In this document: piece after piece, positions 47,313 through 55,333 of the stretch
Layout: each line of letters begins with the position of its first letter
How positions within the stretch are numbered: position 1 is the first letter of the stretch
Source: an uncultured Blautia sp.
GTDB lineage: Bacteria; Bacillota; Clostridia; Lachnospirales; Lachnospiraceae
Direction: 5' to 3'
Length of the DNA stretch: 64,000 nucleotides
Assembly (NCBI GenBank): GCA_946557785.1
Contig: CAMNTH010000005.1
Coordinates: forward strand, 62,001-126,000
The notes under the pieces: model-generated
What the model was told of the DNA's origin: nothing
Database searches by the model: none
What the model saw: only the letters and a program-made list of their open reading frames with translations
Program-made: the position numbers and the translations under genes

Positions 47313-47903
47313 CTAATTTCCATGTCCTAAAGGGACGTCATCCTGATACTTAGCCACTTTTGTCCAATTTGCTGTGATTCCGGCGCCCATATTAGGATTG
47401 CTGGCAGAAAAAAACAAATCCGTACAGAATAAAAACAACAGCCCCAAACAAAGTGGCACCAAAATCTTTTTAGGAATACACCGAAACAGCCTCTCTAGAA
47501 AGGGATCAGCAGCATAAACGATCAGCATCCCTCCTATACCAAAGGCCAGCAATCCTTCTGCACAGATTCTGCCATTTAAGTTCCAGGCATAATCACTATA
47601 ATCCCACCATTTTATTCCATGATAAATCTGCTCCAACAGCCAGGAACCCGCATATTCAATGCCTCCGCATAAAAGAATGATCCCTCCGAATTCCAGCCAT
47701 GGCTTTCTGCGCAGCTCCTTTAAAAATACTATAATTATAATACTTCCAACACCATAAATGGGCAGCCACGGGCCTCTTAGAAATCCCCTGTTTACAAACT
47801 TACCTTCCGCAGCTAAATGAAGCCCCACTTCCCAAAACCACCCAAGAAGGCTCATAACAAAAAATATCATGACCATATATAAAATTGAATATCTTTTTCT
47901 CAT
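47313..47903 (-). CDS. Putative membrane protein of the PF06541 (ABC-permease-like) family
   Basis: A 196-residue membrane protein with about five hydrophobic segments. It shows the family landmarks FVNRGFLRGPWLPIYG and a YSDYAWNLNGRICAEGLLAFG block near residue 105. The family is annotated 'putative ABC transporter permease' but has no proven function. No ABC ATPase is nearby. It probably shares a transcript with the metallophosphoesterase. Confidence 0.82.
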   Translation of the reverse strand: MRKRYSILYMVMIFFVMSLLGWFWEVGLHLAAEGKFVNRGFLRGPWLPIYGVGSIIIIVFLKELRRKPWLEFGGIILLCGGIEYAGSWLLEQIYHGIKWWDYSDYAWNLNGRICAEGLLAFGIGGMLIVYAADPFLERLFRCIPKKILVPLCLGLLFLFCTDLFFSASNPNMGAGITANWTKVAKYQDDVPLGHGN

Positions 47904-48030
47904 ACTTTCCCTCGTTTACCTATTTATCCTTTTGTTTCATGTACCGGATTATCCTTTATTCAAGAATATTCTTATTTTATATAACGTGGTTTCTCTCCGT
48001 TATGCTTCAAAAAATTTGTAAATTTTAAAA

Positions 48031-48074
48031 AACCGGCAGCCGATGGGGACTGATCCCCACACAGACTGCCGGTT
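48031..48074 (-). terminator. Terminator of the zinc alcohol dehydrogenase gene
   Basis: Minus strand AACCGGCAG, inner GGGGA/TCCCC hairpin, CTGCCGGTT, then TTTTTAAAATTT. A plus-strand T run is also present, so it may stop read-through both ways. It fills the gap after the dehydrogenase. Confidence 0.9.
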
Positions 48075-48103
48075 CTATTTTTATTTCTGACTAAACTGGT
48101 ATT

Positions 48104-49180
48104 CTAAAATTTAATTGCGACCTTAAAATCCCCATATTTTCCTGAAGCATACTCAAAAGCCTTCTCCCATTCTTCTATAGGAAAGATTCTTGACACTATA
48201 CCGTCTGTTTTTAAATTGCCGTTTTTAATGTTTTCGATTACAAAGGGATAACAATACGGGCTTAAATGCGATCCAAGGATATCCAATTCTTTTCTGTCCC
48301 CTATAATGGACCAGTCCACTGTAGCTGGCTCACCAAAAACACTGAATTCTACAAATCGGCCAAGCTTCCGAACCATATTCAGACCCTGCTGGACACTTGA
48401 AGGATGTCCAGTTGCTTCAATATAAATATCACATCCGTATCCGTCCGTAAGCTCCAGCACCTTAGCTGCCACATCTTCTTTTCCCGGATTCATCACAATA
48501 TCTGCGCCGAATTCTTTTGCTTTTTCAAGGCGGTTATCTGCCAGATCCAATACGATCAGCTTTGTAGGATTCTGCATTCTTGCATATGTGACCATTCCAA
48601 GGCCCAAAGTCCCTGCTCCGGAAATTACCACTACATCCTCATTGGTAATCCGGGCGCGGTCCACTGCATGCTTGGAGCATCCATAAGGTTCGATGAGCAA
48701 AGCCTTTTCCAAAGGCATCTCTTCCGGTACCCTTGAAATTACTGCAGTTTTTGGATAACGTACATATTCTGCCATACCGCCGTTATTTCCCTTCTGGAAA
48801 CCGAAGGTGGCATGAGGCTGGCACATCCAGTATTTTCCGCTCTTGCAGAATCTGCATTCTCCGCAGGGAACGATCTGATCTGCAGTAATGCGTTCTCCCA
48901 GCTGGAAGCCTTTTACATTTTCCCCAAGCTCTACAACGTGTCCCAAAAATTCATGTCCTGGAATAAAAGGCGGCTGCACCCAGGATGGCTGTATCTCATC
49001 GCCCCAGAACATGGCTGCCCCGTGATAGCATTTCAGATCACCGGCACATACACCGCAGCCCTCTGTTTTTATGATAATATCATCCGGCCCGCATATTGGT
49101 GAAGGATAGTTTAGCTCAAGCTTATAATCGCCCTTACCGTATGCTACTAATGCTTTCATTGTTGCAGGTATGCTGCTCAT
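48104..49180 (-). CDS. Zinc-dependent polyol-type alcohol dehydrogenase
   Basis: Medium-chain dehydrogenase/reductase, 358 residues. Catalytic zinc site GCGVCAGDLKC (near residue 42) with GHEFLGHV, structural zinc CGECRFCKSGKYWMC, and NAD Rossmann motif ISGAGTLGLGMV near residue 190. It most resembles erythritol/L-threitol-type dehydrogenases, with an Asp (VLDLADN) after the second strand that favours NAD over NADP. It is the target of the ROK regulator next door: an identical operator motif lies upstream of both. The substrate is inferred. Confidence 0.86.
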   Translation of the reverse strand: MSSIPATMKALVAYGKGDYKLELNYPSPICGPDDIIIKTEGCGVCAGDLKCYHGAAMFWGDEIQPSWVQPPFIPGHEFLGHVVELGENVKGFQLGERITADQIVPCGECRFCKSGKYWMCQPHATFGFQKGNNGGMAEYVRYPKTAVISRVPEEMPLEKALLIEPYGCSKHAVDRARITNEDVVVISGAGTLGLGMVTYARMQNPTKLIVLDLADNRLEKAKEFGADIVMNPGKEDVAAKVLELTDGYGCDIYIEATGHPSSVQQGLNMVRKLGRFVEFSVFGEPATVDWSIIGDRKELDILGSHLSPYCYPFVIENIKNGNLKTDGIVSRIFPIEEWEKAFEYASGKYGDFKVAIKF

Positions 49181-49219
49181 ACTTTCTTCCTCCTTATAGT
49201 TAATTTATTTTGTTATTTT

Positions 49220-49239
49220 GTTTTGTAAATCAATTTTAC
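49220..49239. promoter_or_regulatory. Putative ROK-regulator operator upstream of the dehydrogenase
   Basis: The plus strand reads GTTTTGTAAATCAATTTTAC, 40 bp before the dehydrogenase ATG. It matches the element upstream of the ROK gene at 17 of 20 positions and contains TGTAAA/TTTACA dyad symmetry. The AT-rich promoter lies around it. Confidence 0.65.
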
Positions 49240-49276
49240 ATTACAGATTATATTATCTTTTTTATATTTTGTCAAT

Positions 49277-49310
49277 AAAAAGGTGCCCTGCCAAAACAGG
49301 ACACCTTTTT
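49277..49310 (-). terminator. Terminator of the ROK regulator gene
   Basis: Minus strand AAAAAGGTGTCCTG, TTTTGG loop, CAGGGCACCTTTTT. The T run and A run make it work in both directions. Confidence 0.9.
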
Positions 49311-49336
49311 CCTTTTTCATATTCTTTTCATTTACT

Positions 49337-50464
49337 CTAAATCTGTTTCCATAGTTCATGGATAAAGGGCAGTGCGCTTCCTAAAGCAAGCGCTTCTTTT
49401 TTTACTTTACAGACGCTCAAATAATCAGCATGAGCTTCAAATGTATTTCTCTTCGCCGCCATACGTTTGAGCCTTGGAAGGTATTTTTCCAGGTATGCTC
49501 CCACATACCCTCCAAGAATTACTTTGCAGTCAAACAGCATGCGTATATTATTTACCGCAATGGCCAGGTACTCCAGATATTCCTCCCATACCTTCATGCA
49601 GTCCTCATCCTTATTCTCCAGCTTTTCAAAATAGGAAGCCAGATCTCCTGCGCACATCCCTGATAAAAGAGCGGCGTTGCAATATGCTTCGAAACAGCCC
49701 TTCTGTCCGCAGTAGCATTCTTTTCCGTCAGGCACTACAGTCATATGGCCGATTTCTCCGCTGCGGGAACCCTCGCCCTTATAAACCTTATGATCGATCA
49801 GTATGGCGCCCCCCACATTATTGCTTAAGCTTATATAAAATGCACCGTTCATATCCTGCCTCTGTGAAATTTCCGCATAACCTGCGGAATCAGCGTCATT
49901 ATATAATCGGCAGGGATAGGGAATATACTTTCCGATTTCTTCTGCAGTCAGACCAGTAAAGCCTAATATTTTTCCATAGAAAATTCTTTTATGATCTTCT
50001 GTTATTAGTCCTGGAACCGCCAGCCCTACGCCTAAGACATGTTCTTTTGGCACCTGCATTTCCTTTACAGCCTCTTCCACCAATTCTCCCAGAAGCTTCA
50101 TATAATCGTCTTTAAGGGAAAATGCTCTTCGGATCCGCTTTTCGTAAATCATGCTGCCGCACAGATCCACCATGATCACAGTGATATGATTCTTGGTAAG
50201 ATCAATTCCCACGGAAACCTTTCTTAATGCAGACACCGAATAAGCCCTTGCTCTGCGCCCGCCTGTATGCCCAAAAGAACCGCTTTCATAAATATAGCCT
50301 TCTTCTAATAAATCATCCAGATTCTGTTTCACCGTGGGCCTGCTGAGCTTAAGCTGATAAGAAAGGGCAGGTCCGGAAATACTGCCTGCCTCACGAATTT
50401 CATTAAACACCCTATTTCTGTTTTCCCATTTTAAATCCAGGTGTACGTTGGATTCTTTTTGCAT
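49337..50464 (-). CDS. ROK-family transcriptional regulator
   Basis: NagC/XylR-type repressor (375 residues). Winged helix-turn-helix in the first 75 residues (SGPALSYQLKLSRPTVKQNLDDL), then a sugar-kinase-like domain with VGIDLTKNHITVIMVD and VGLAVPGLI. The zinc-binding ROK signature follows: GEIGHMTV, then CYCGQKGCFEAYC near residue 250. It likely senses a sugar or polyol and represses the downstream dehydrogenase and itself. The dehydrogenase follows on the same strand after a terminator and its own operator. Confidence 0.9.
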   Translation of the reverse strand: MQKESNVHLDLKWENRNRVFNEIREAGSISGPALSYQLKLSRPTVKQNLDDLLEEGYIYESGSFGHTGGRRARAYSVSALRKVSVGIDLTKNHITVIMVDLCGSMIYEKRIRRAFSLKDDYMKLLGELVEEAVKEMQVPKEHVLGVGLAVPGLITEDHKRIFYGKILGFTGLTAEEIGKYIPYPCRLYNDADSAGYAEISQRQDMNGAFYISLSNNVGGAILIDHKVYKGEGSRSGEIGHMTVVPDGKECYCGQKGCFEAYCNAALLSGMCAGDLASYFEKLENKDEDCMKVWEEYLEYLAIAVNNIRMLFDCKVILGGYVGAYLEKYLPRLKRMAAKRNTFEAHADYLSVCKVKKEALALGSALPFIHELWKQI

Positions 50465-50481
50465 TTTTTAACACCGCCATT

Positions 50482-50501
50482 GTTTTACAAATCAATTCTA
50501 C
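50482..50501. promoter_or_regulatory. Putative ROK-regulator operator upstream of its own gene
   Basis: The plus strand reads GTTTTACAAATCAATTCTAC, 18 bp before the ROK ATG. It shares the core AAATCAATT and flanks with the site upstream of the dehydrogenase. Confidence 0.65.
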
Positions 50502-50524
50502 ACTTTTTGAAAGTGAACTTAGCT

Positions 50525-51094
50525 CTACATCTCCCAGACTTTCGGATTTGTAGTTGATACAGAAATCGCCCCTGCTGACAGCGCACCCACAACATCCTCT
50601 CTGTCCGAGATCAAACCGCCGGCAATAACCGGCACACCTGTCATTCCTTTGATTTTTCCGATGATTTTAGGCATTAAGCCCGGAAGTATCTCCAGCATAT
50701 CCGGCCCTGCGGCTGCGATCTGCTTCTGTACATTCTGAAGGGCCATGGAATCCAGGATAAAAATCCTGAGAACGGTATGAAGCCCAAGCTCCTTCGCCCT
50801 TTTTATTATAGACGGTCTTGTGGAGATGATTCCGTCAGCTTTTGTATGAAAACGGATAAAGTCTGCTGCAATTTCCTTATTGCTCAGTCCTTCTACCAGA
50901 TCAATATGAACGATCGCCACCTTCCCCGCTTTTTTTACACGCTCTGTCATATGGCCTATTGTACAGATATTTCCATATAAAATAAAAACCACCCGAACAT
51001 TCTCGCATAAACAGCAGGTATCCAGCCCTTCATTATCCTTAATAGCTGCAATGACCGGATTCGTCTCCATCAGTTCATAAAAATCAATATTCAT
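50525..51094 (-). CDS. GlpP-family antiterminator
   Basis: TIM-barrel-fold protein (189 residues) of the glycerol-3-phosphate-responsive antiterminator family; B. subtilis GlpP binds leader RNA of glpD and glpFK and prevents termination. Family stretches are clear: NPVIAAIKDNEGLD, KAGKVAIVHIDLVEGLSNKE, and GVPVIAGGLISDREDV for the phosphate. Three consecutive ATGs follow GGGGG; the last (51094) is best spaced. No glp gene is nearby. It is divergent from the malic enzyme gene, whose leader contains an intrinsic terminator. Confidence 0.88.
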   Translation of the reverse strand: MNIDFYELMETNPVIAAIKDNEGLDTCCLCENVRVVFILYGNICTIGHMTERVKKAGKVAIVHIDLVEGLSNKEIAADFIRFHTKADGIISTRPSIIKRAKELGLHTVLRIFILDSMALQNVQKQIAAAGPDMLEILPGLMPKIIGKIKGMTGVPVIAGGLISDREDVVGALSAGAISVSTTNPKVWEM

Positions 51095-51126
51095 CATCAT
51101 CCCCCTTTGCTGCCTCTTGTATAAGA

Positions 51127-51155
51127 ATACTAACATAATGCATCTTTTTTTGCAA
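51127..51155 (-). promoter_or_regulatory. Promoter of the GlpP-like gene
   Basis: Minus strand TTGCAA, 17-bp spacer, TAGTAT, about 30 bp before the start. Confidence 0.5.
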
Positions 51156-51169
51156 TACGATTCTCCCTC

Positions 51170-51198
51170 TTGACACTGCCCCTGAACAATGTTATAGT
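51170..51198 (+). promoter_or_regulatory. Strong promoter of the malic enzyme gene
   Basis: TTGACA, 17-bp spacer, TATAGT. Transcription should begin near 51205, giving a 190-base leader. Confidence 0.8.
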
Positions 51199-51238
51199 TA
51201 ACCTAATTCCAGATATATGAGCGTGAGTGTAGGAGATG

Positions 51239-51283
51239 CGATATAAGAACACTAGGGGTGGTGTTTGTTTATGTCGTTTTTTT
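51239..51283 (+). terminator. Leader terminator of the malic enzyme gene (candidate antitermination target)
   Basis: The arm CGATATAAGAACACT pairs with GGTGTTTGTTTATGTCG around an AGGGGT loop (G-U pairs and two bulges) and is directly followed by seven T residues. The competing pairing AGGGGTG (51254-51260) with CACCCT (51293-51298) would break this stem. The position, 34 bases into the leader and 110 bases before the start codon, is that of an attenuator. Confidence 0.6.
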
Positions 51284-51394
51284 ATTGCCCGCACACCCTG
51301 GTTACCGTCAGCATCTTTGGTGCAAACAGTAACACATTCTATCCGGATGGAAAAGATAATGAAAAAATCCACTAAAAAAAAGGAGAATAATATC

Positions 51395-52570
51395 ATGGAT
51401 TACGCAAAAGAATCATTAAAACTTCACGGCGAATGGTCAGGAAAAATTGAAGTTGTTTCCCGTGTACCCGTTGCATCAAAGGACGATCTGTCTCTGGCAT
51501 ACACCCCCGGCGTTGCACAGCCCTGCCTGGAAATCCAGAAGGATGTTGACAAAAGCTACGAATTAACCAGACGTCACAATATGTGTGCCGTTATCACTGA
51601 CGGAAGTGCTGTTCTCGGACTTGGGGACATTGGTCCTGAAGCCGGCATGCCGGTTATGGAAGGCAAATGCGTCCTTTTTAAAGCTTTCGGAGACGTAGAT
51701 GCCTTTCCGCTCTGTATTAAGTCCAAAGATGTGGATGAGATTGTTAATACCGTCTATCTTCTGTCCGGTTCCTTCGGCGGCGTAAACCTTGAGGATATTT
51801 CCGCTCCAAGATGCTTTGAGATTGAACGTAAGCTGAAAGAAAAGTGTGACATTCCTATTTTCCACGACGATCAGCACGGAACTGCAATCATCACCTTAGC
51901 AGGTCTGACCAATGCCCTTAAGGTTGTTGGCAAGAAAAAAGAAGAGGTAAGGATCGTTACATCCGGAGCCGGCGCTGCCGCTATTTCCATTGTCAGACTG
52001 CTTTTATCTGCAGGCTTCAAAAATGTAGTTATGTGCGACCGTGCAGGCGCTATTTATACCGGACGTCCCAATAACATGAACTGGATCAAAGAAGAAATGG
52101 CCGCTGTAACAAATCCTGAGAAAAAACAGGGAACTCTGGCTGAAATGCTGGTTGGCGCAGACGTATTTATCGGCGTTTCCGCACCTGGACAGGTGACTAC
52201 AGAAATGGTAAAGACCATGAACAGGGATGCCATCATCTTTGCCTGTGCGAATCCTACTCCTGAAATTTTCCCGGATGATGCAAAGGCAGGCGGTGCAAAG
52301 GTTGTCTCCACAGGAAGAAGCGACTTCCCTAACCAGATTAATAATGTCCTGGCTTTCCCAGGGGTATTCCGCGGTACTTTTGACGTAAGAGCCAAAGATA
52401 TCAATGAAGAGATGAAGCTTGCTGCTGCCCAGGCACTTGCAGATCTGATCTCCGATGACGAGCTGAATGAGGATTACATTATTCCCAAGGCTTTTGACCC
52501 AAGAGTTGGAAAGGCAGTAGCTGCTGCCGTAGCAAAAGCTGCCCGTGATACCGGGGTTGCAAGAATCTAA
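51395..52570 (+). CDS. NAD-dependent malic enzyme
   Basis: Oxidative decarboxylation of malate to pyruvate, cytosolic (391 residues). Motifs: [29 protein letters not shown], the metal/substrate motif [13 protein letters not shown] near residue 160, the Rossmann [14 protein letters not shown], and [10 protein letters not shown]. It is the short bacterial NAD-type form without the phosphotransacetylase domain. The ATG at 51395 has AAAGGAG; the frame extends upstream through the leader but with no good start. The gene has a strong promoter, a leader terminator and a 3' terminator. Confidence 0.93.
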   Translation: MDYAKESLKLHGEWSGKIEVVSRVPVASKDDLSLAYTPGVAQPCLEIQKDVDKSYELTRRHNMCAVITDGSAVLGLGDIGPEAGMPVMEGKCVLFKAFGDVDAFPLCIKSKDVDEIVNTVYLLSGSFGGVNLEDISAPRCFEIERKLKEKCDIPIFHDDQHGTAIITLAGLTNALKVVGKKKEEVRIVTSGAGAAAISIVRLLLSAGFKNVVMCDRAGAIYTGRPNNMNWIKEEMAAVTNPEKKQGTLAEMLVGADVFIGVSAPGQVTTEMVKTMNRDAIIFACANPTPEIFPDDAKAGGAKVVSTGRSDFPNQINNVLAFPGVFRGTFDVRAKDINEEMKLAAAQALADLISDDELNEDYIIPKAFDPRVGKAVAAAVAKAARDTGVARI

Positions 52571-52601
52571 TCCAAAGCTTTTTTTTCCATACCAAAAGCT
52601 A

Positions 52602-52648
52602 TCCCGCATTTGCCTGCGCCATCCGGCGTGGACAAATGCGGGATTTTT
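52602..52648 (+). terminator. Terminator of the malic enzyme gene
   Basis: TCCCGCATTTG, 20-base loop with an inner GCGCC-type hairpin, CAAATGCGGGA, then TTTTTC. It lies 30 bp after the stop, between convergent genes. Confidence 0.9.
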
Positions 52649-52652
52649 CTTC

Positions 52653-53051
52653 TTATATCAGCAATCCCTTTTCATGAAGGTCAGCAAATATGAGCTTATC
52701 TACAGGGGAAATCAATTCCATATCTTCTGAAGTGAGCCACACAATCTCCGCAATTTCGGAATCCGCTTTCAGTTCTCCTGCAAAATCTGCAGTATAACAG
52801 GTCATTTTTACCAGGATTCCTTCTGCTTTTCCGTGAGCCTGTGCCTCAAAAACGCCGTAAAACTCTGCACTTGATTCTATAATCCGAACGCTCAGTTCTT
52901 CTTTTACTTCTCTCACCAGCGTTTCCAGATCTGTTTCCTTTCCTTCCCTTTTTCCGCCGGGTATGTAATATTTATCCTTCCCCTTGGAACGGGTGCTTAA
53001 GATTTTTCCTTCCTTTAAAAATAAAAATGCAACTTTATCAATCATTCTCAT
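52653..53051 (-). CDS. NUDIX hydrolase
   Basis: A 132-residue NUDIX protein, probably an 8-oxo-dGTP-type or nucleotide-sugar pyrophosphatase. The NUDIX box GGKREGKETDLETLVREVKEE (residues about 32-53) fits the GX5EX7REUXEEXGU pattern except that the conserved Gly near the end is replaced (EELSV). The ATG has GGGAGG upstream at good distance. It stands alone, convergent with the malic enzyme gene. The substrate is unknown. Confidence 0.87.
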   Translation of the reverse strand: MRMIDKVAFLFLKEGKILSTRSKGKDKYYIPGGKREGKETDLETLVREVKEELSVRIIESSAEFYGVFEAQAHGKAEGILVKMTCYTADFAGELKADSEIAEIVWLTSEDMELISPVDKLIFADLHEKGLLI

Positions 53052-53141
53052 TTCAGTATCCTCCCGAATTTCAGCATATTGTATAGATTTTGCATAACGT
53101 CCTGCTCTAAAGCCTCATATGTATTGTAACATATATTTCAT

Positions 53142-53170
53142 TTGATATGCCATCCTATTTGTGCTAAACT
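53142..53170 (+). promoter_or_regulatory. Promoter of the M18 aminopeptidase gene
   Basis: TTGATA, 17-bp spacer, TAAACT, about 110 bases before the start codon. The leader holds a GGGTT/AACCC hairpin and a GC-rich stretch, with no T run. Confidence 0.5.
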
Positions 53171-53279
53171 ATTTGAGAATTACATAATACCGGGTTCCAA
53201 GATCGAAACCCACATGAGTTGTTCATAGGCGGCGGCTTTTGCCCCCAACATCATTACATTGAAAAGGATCTGAAATATT

Positions 53280-54581
53280 ATGAAAACATACTCTAAAGAA
53301 GTTCAGCAGCTGATAAATTACTTAACTAACGGAACCTCTCCGTTTCATACTGTTGAACACAGTAAAAAAACGCTTTTGGACGCAGGCTTTCAGGAACTTT
53401 CCCTGAAAAATGAATGGATGCTAAAGCGGGGCGGACGTTATTTCTGCGCTCCTTTCGGAACTACTTTATATGCTTTTGTTATCGGCAGTTCATGCAAGCT
53501 TTCCAACGGCATTCATATGGGAGGTGCCCATACGGACTTCCCCGGAATCAAAGTAAAGCCAAACCCTGAGGTCATCAACCATAACTATTTTCAGCTGAAT
53601 ACAGAGGTTTACGGCGGACCCATCCTTCATACCTTTTTTGACCGTCCCCTTTCCCTGGCAGGAAAGGTAGTTGTACGAGGGACTCATTATGATAAGCCGG
53701 TATGTCATCTTATTGATTTTAAGCGTCCTGTACTCTATCTTCCCAGCCTTGCCATTCATATGGATCGGGAAATCAATGAAAAAGGCGCACCTATTGATAA
53801 CCAGAAGCACCTTCTTCCTATTCTTGGAACGATCAGCAATCAGTTAAGCAAGGATACCTCCCTAACGGAGCTTCTGGCCAATGAACTTGGCATCAGCAGC
53901 AATGATATCCTGGACTACGATTTATGCATATACTCTCCGGAGCAGCCTGAGCTTGTGGGAATTACCCGGGAATTTATCTCTTCTCCCCGCCTGGACGATA
54001 TTACTTCCGTATGTGCGCTGATCCACGGACTTATAGAAAGCAGCAATGATGACCGTGTAAATCTTGTCTGTCTCTTTGACAATGAGGAAGTAGGAAGTTT
54101 AAGCAAACAAGGCGCTGATTCCTCTTTGCCTTCCATTATCCTTGGAAAAATATGGCAGTCCTTCGGCAAGAATTTTGTGGAATGCATGGCGGATATTTCC
54201 GACGGCCTTATGCTTTCCCTTGATGTGGCTCACGCATATCATCCAAATCATCCAGGCACACAGGATATCACCAATTATCCCATTGCCAACGGAGGGATCA
54301 TTTTAAAATCCGCAAGCAATCAGTCCTATGCCTGGGACTGTGAAGTCCTTGGTTCGCTCATTGCATTATGCCAGCAGGAATCAATCCCCTTCCAGCGTTT
54401 TGCCAAGCATTCCAACATGAAAGGCGGCGGCACCATTGCCTCTATCATCTCCTCACATCTGCCCATGAAAACAGCAGACGTTGGCGTTGGTCTCCTTGCC
54501 ATGCATTCCAGCCGGGAATTCATGGGCATCAGAGATCAGATTTCTCTTTCCAGTTTTGTGAAAGCCTTTTTTAAGAACTAA
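53280..54581 (+). CDS. apeB: M18 family aminopeptidase
   Basis: Zinc-dependent aspartyl aminopeptidase type (433 residues), a large cytosolic oligomer that removes acidic N-terminal residues. Metal and catalytic motifs: HMGGAHTDFPGIKVKPN near residue 80, SSPRLDDITSVC near residue 235, LFDNEEVGSLS near residue 265, and a final MHSSREFMG with the last His. The length is standard. It is monocistronic with a promoter about 110 bp upstream. Confidence 0.94.
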   Translation: MKTYSKEVQQLINYLTNGTSPFHTVEHSKKTLLDAGFQELSLKNEWMLKRGGRYFCAPFGTTLYAFVIGSSCKLSNGIHMGGAHTDFPGIKVKPNPEVINHNYFQLNTEVYGGPILHTFFDRPLSLAGKVVVRGTHYDKPVCHLIDFKRPVLYLPSLAIHMDREINEKGAPIDNQKHLLPILGTISNQLSKDTSLTELLANELGISSNDILDYDLCIYSPEQPELVGITREFISSPRLDDITSVCALIHGLIESSNDDRVNLVCLFDNEEVGSLSKQGADSSLPSIILGKIWQSFGKNFVECMADISDGLMLSLDVAHAYHPNHPGTQDITNYPIANGGIILKSASNQSYAWDCEVLGSLIALCQQESIPFQRFAKHSNMKGGGTIASIISSHLPMKTADVGVGLLAMHSSREFMGIRDQISLSSFVKAFFKN

Positions 54582-54589
54582 GATATACA

Positions 54590-54654
54590 GACAGCCAAAG
54601 CCGGGATTCCAGATCTTCTAAGTCCGGCAGTAAGACATTCCCCCTTTGGCTGTC
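54590..54654. repeat. Long inverted repeat between apeB and ogt
   Basis: GACAGCCAAAG and CTTTGGCTGTC are perfect 11-bp complements. A smaller GCCGG/CCGGC hairpin lies within the 43-base loop. It sits between two convergent genes but has no T run on either side. Confidence 0.7.
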
Positions 54655-54690
54655 CAATAAATTCTACTCTTGGCAACGCTTTCTTCTGCT

Positions 54691-55224
54691 TCATTTTAAG
54701 TCTCCTATCTTATGCCCTACCGCATTCTCCAATTCCAAAAGTTTTCTTTTTTTATCCAGCCCACCCGCATATCCGGTGAGACTTCCATCCGTCCCAAGCA
54801 CGCGATGGCAGGGAATGATAATGGAAATAGGATTGTGCCCTACCGCACCGCCAACTGCCTGCGGGGACATTGTTTCGATTTGTTTTTCTGCAGCAATCTT
54901 ATTTGCGATTTCTTTATAAGTGGTGGTTTCCCCATAAGGAATTTCGCATAAGATCTGCCACACCCTTTTGCGGAAGGGACTTCCTTCCGGCTGCAGATCC
55001 AGCTGGTCAATGGGAGGATTCTTTCCTGCAAAATAAATCGCAAGCCAGTCCCTTACACGGTCAAACACATCCAAGTCATCTTTTCTTTCCGGCGTGCCTT
55101 TTACAGATGCACCGAAATACTTCTGTCCTTTAAACCATGCACCCTTTAAAAAGGTACCATCACTGGCTAACGTGATAGGGCCAAGAAAAGAGGTAACCTC
55201 TGTTATATAATATTTATCCTGCAA
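54691..55224 (-). CDS. ogt: Methylated-DNA--protein-cysteine methyltransferase
   Basis: Suicide repair protein that removes the methyl group from O6-methylguanine in DNA (177 residues). The active-site IIPCHRVLG (Cys near residue 140) is intact, and the helix-turn-helix YGETTTYKEIANKIA and the GYAGGLDKKRKLLELE tail are present. The only sensible start is TTG at 55224, with AAGGAG ten bases upstream. It is a single gene, convergent with the M18 gene. Confidence 0.94.
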   Translation of the reverse strand: MQDKYYITEVTSFLGPITLASDGTFLKGAWFKGQKYFGASVKGTPERKDDLDVFDRVRDWLAIYFAGKNPPIDQLDLQPEGSPFRKRVWQILCEIPYGETTTYKEIANKIAAEKQIETMSPQAVGGAVGHNPISIIIPCHRVLGTDGSLTGYAGGLDKKRKLLELENAVGHKIGDLK

Positions 55225-55286
55225 ATCAACTACGCTCCTTTACAGCCTGTTTTCTTCAGTATAGCATGCAATTCCCCAAACGAAAA

Positions 55287-55325
55287 GAAAAAACCGCCGC
55301 ACGGGAAATATTCCCTGCGGCGGTC
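55287..55325 (-). terminator. Terminator of GH3 gene 1
   Basis: Minus strand ACCGCCGCA, AGGGAA/TTTCCC inner stem, TGCGGCGGT, then seven T residues, immediately after the GH3 stop. Confidence 0.93.
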
Positions 55326-55333
55326 TTTTCGCA

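Noticed and set aside
51239-51330. TPP riboswitch-like opening (ACTAGGGGTG) in the malic enzyme leader
   Set aside because: The CTGAGA box and the ACCTGAT/TAAT-CCAGC P4-P5 core are missing; the hairpin plus T7 explains the region better.
51236-51394. N-terminal extension of malic enzyme through the leader
   Set aside because: ATG 51236 abuts the AGGAG with no spacing; ATG 51395 has a good site and the family-typical start.
53192-53211. Possible tRNA-like T-arm (GGGTTCCAAGATCGAAACCC)
   Set aside because: No acceptor, D or anticodon arms fold around it.
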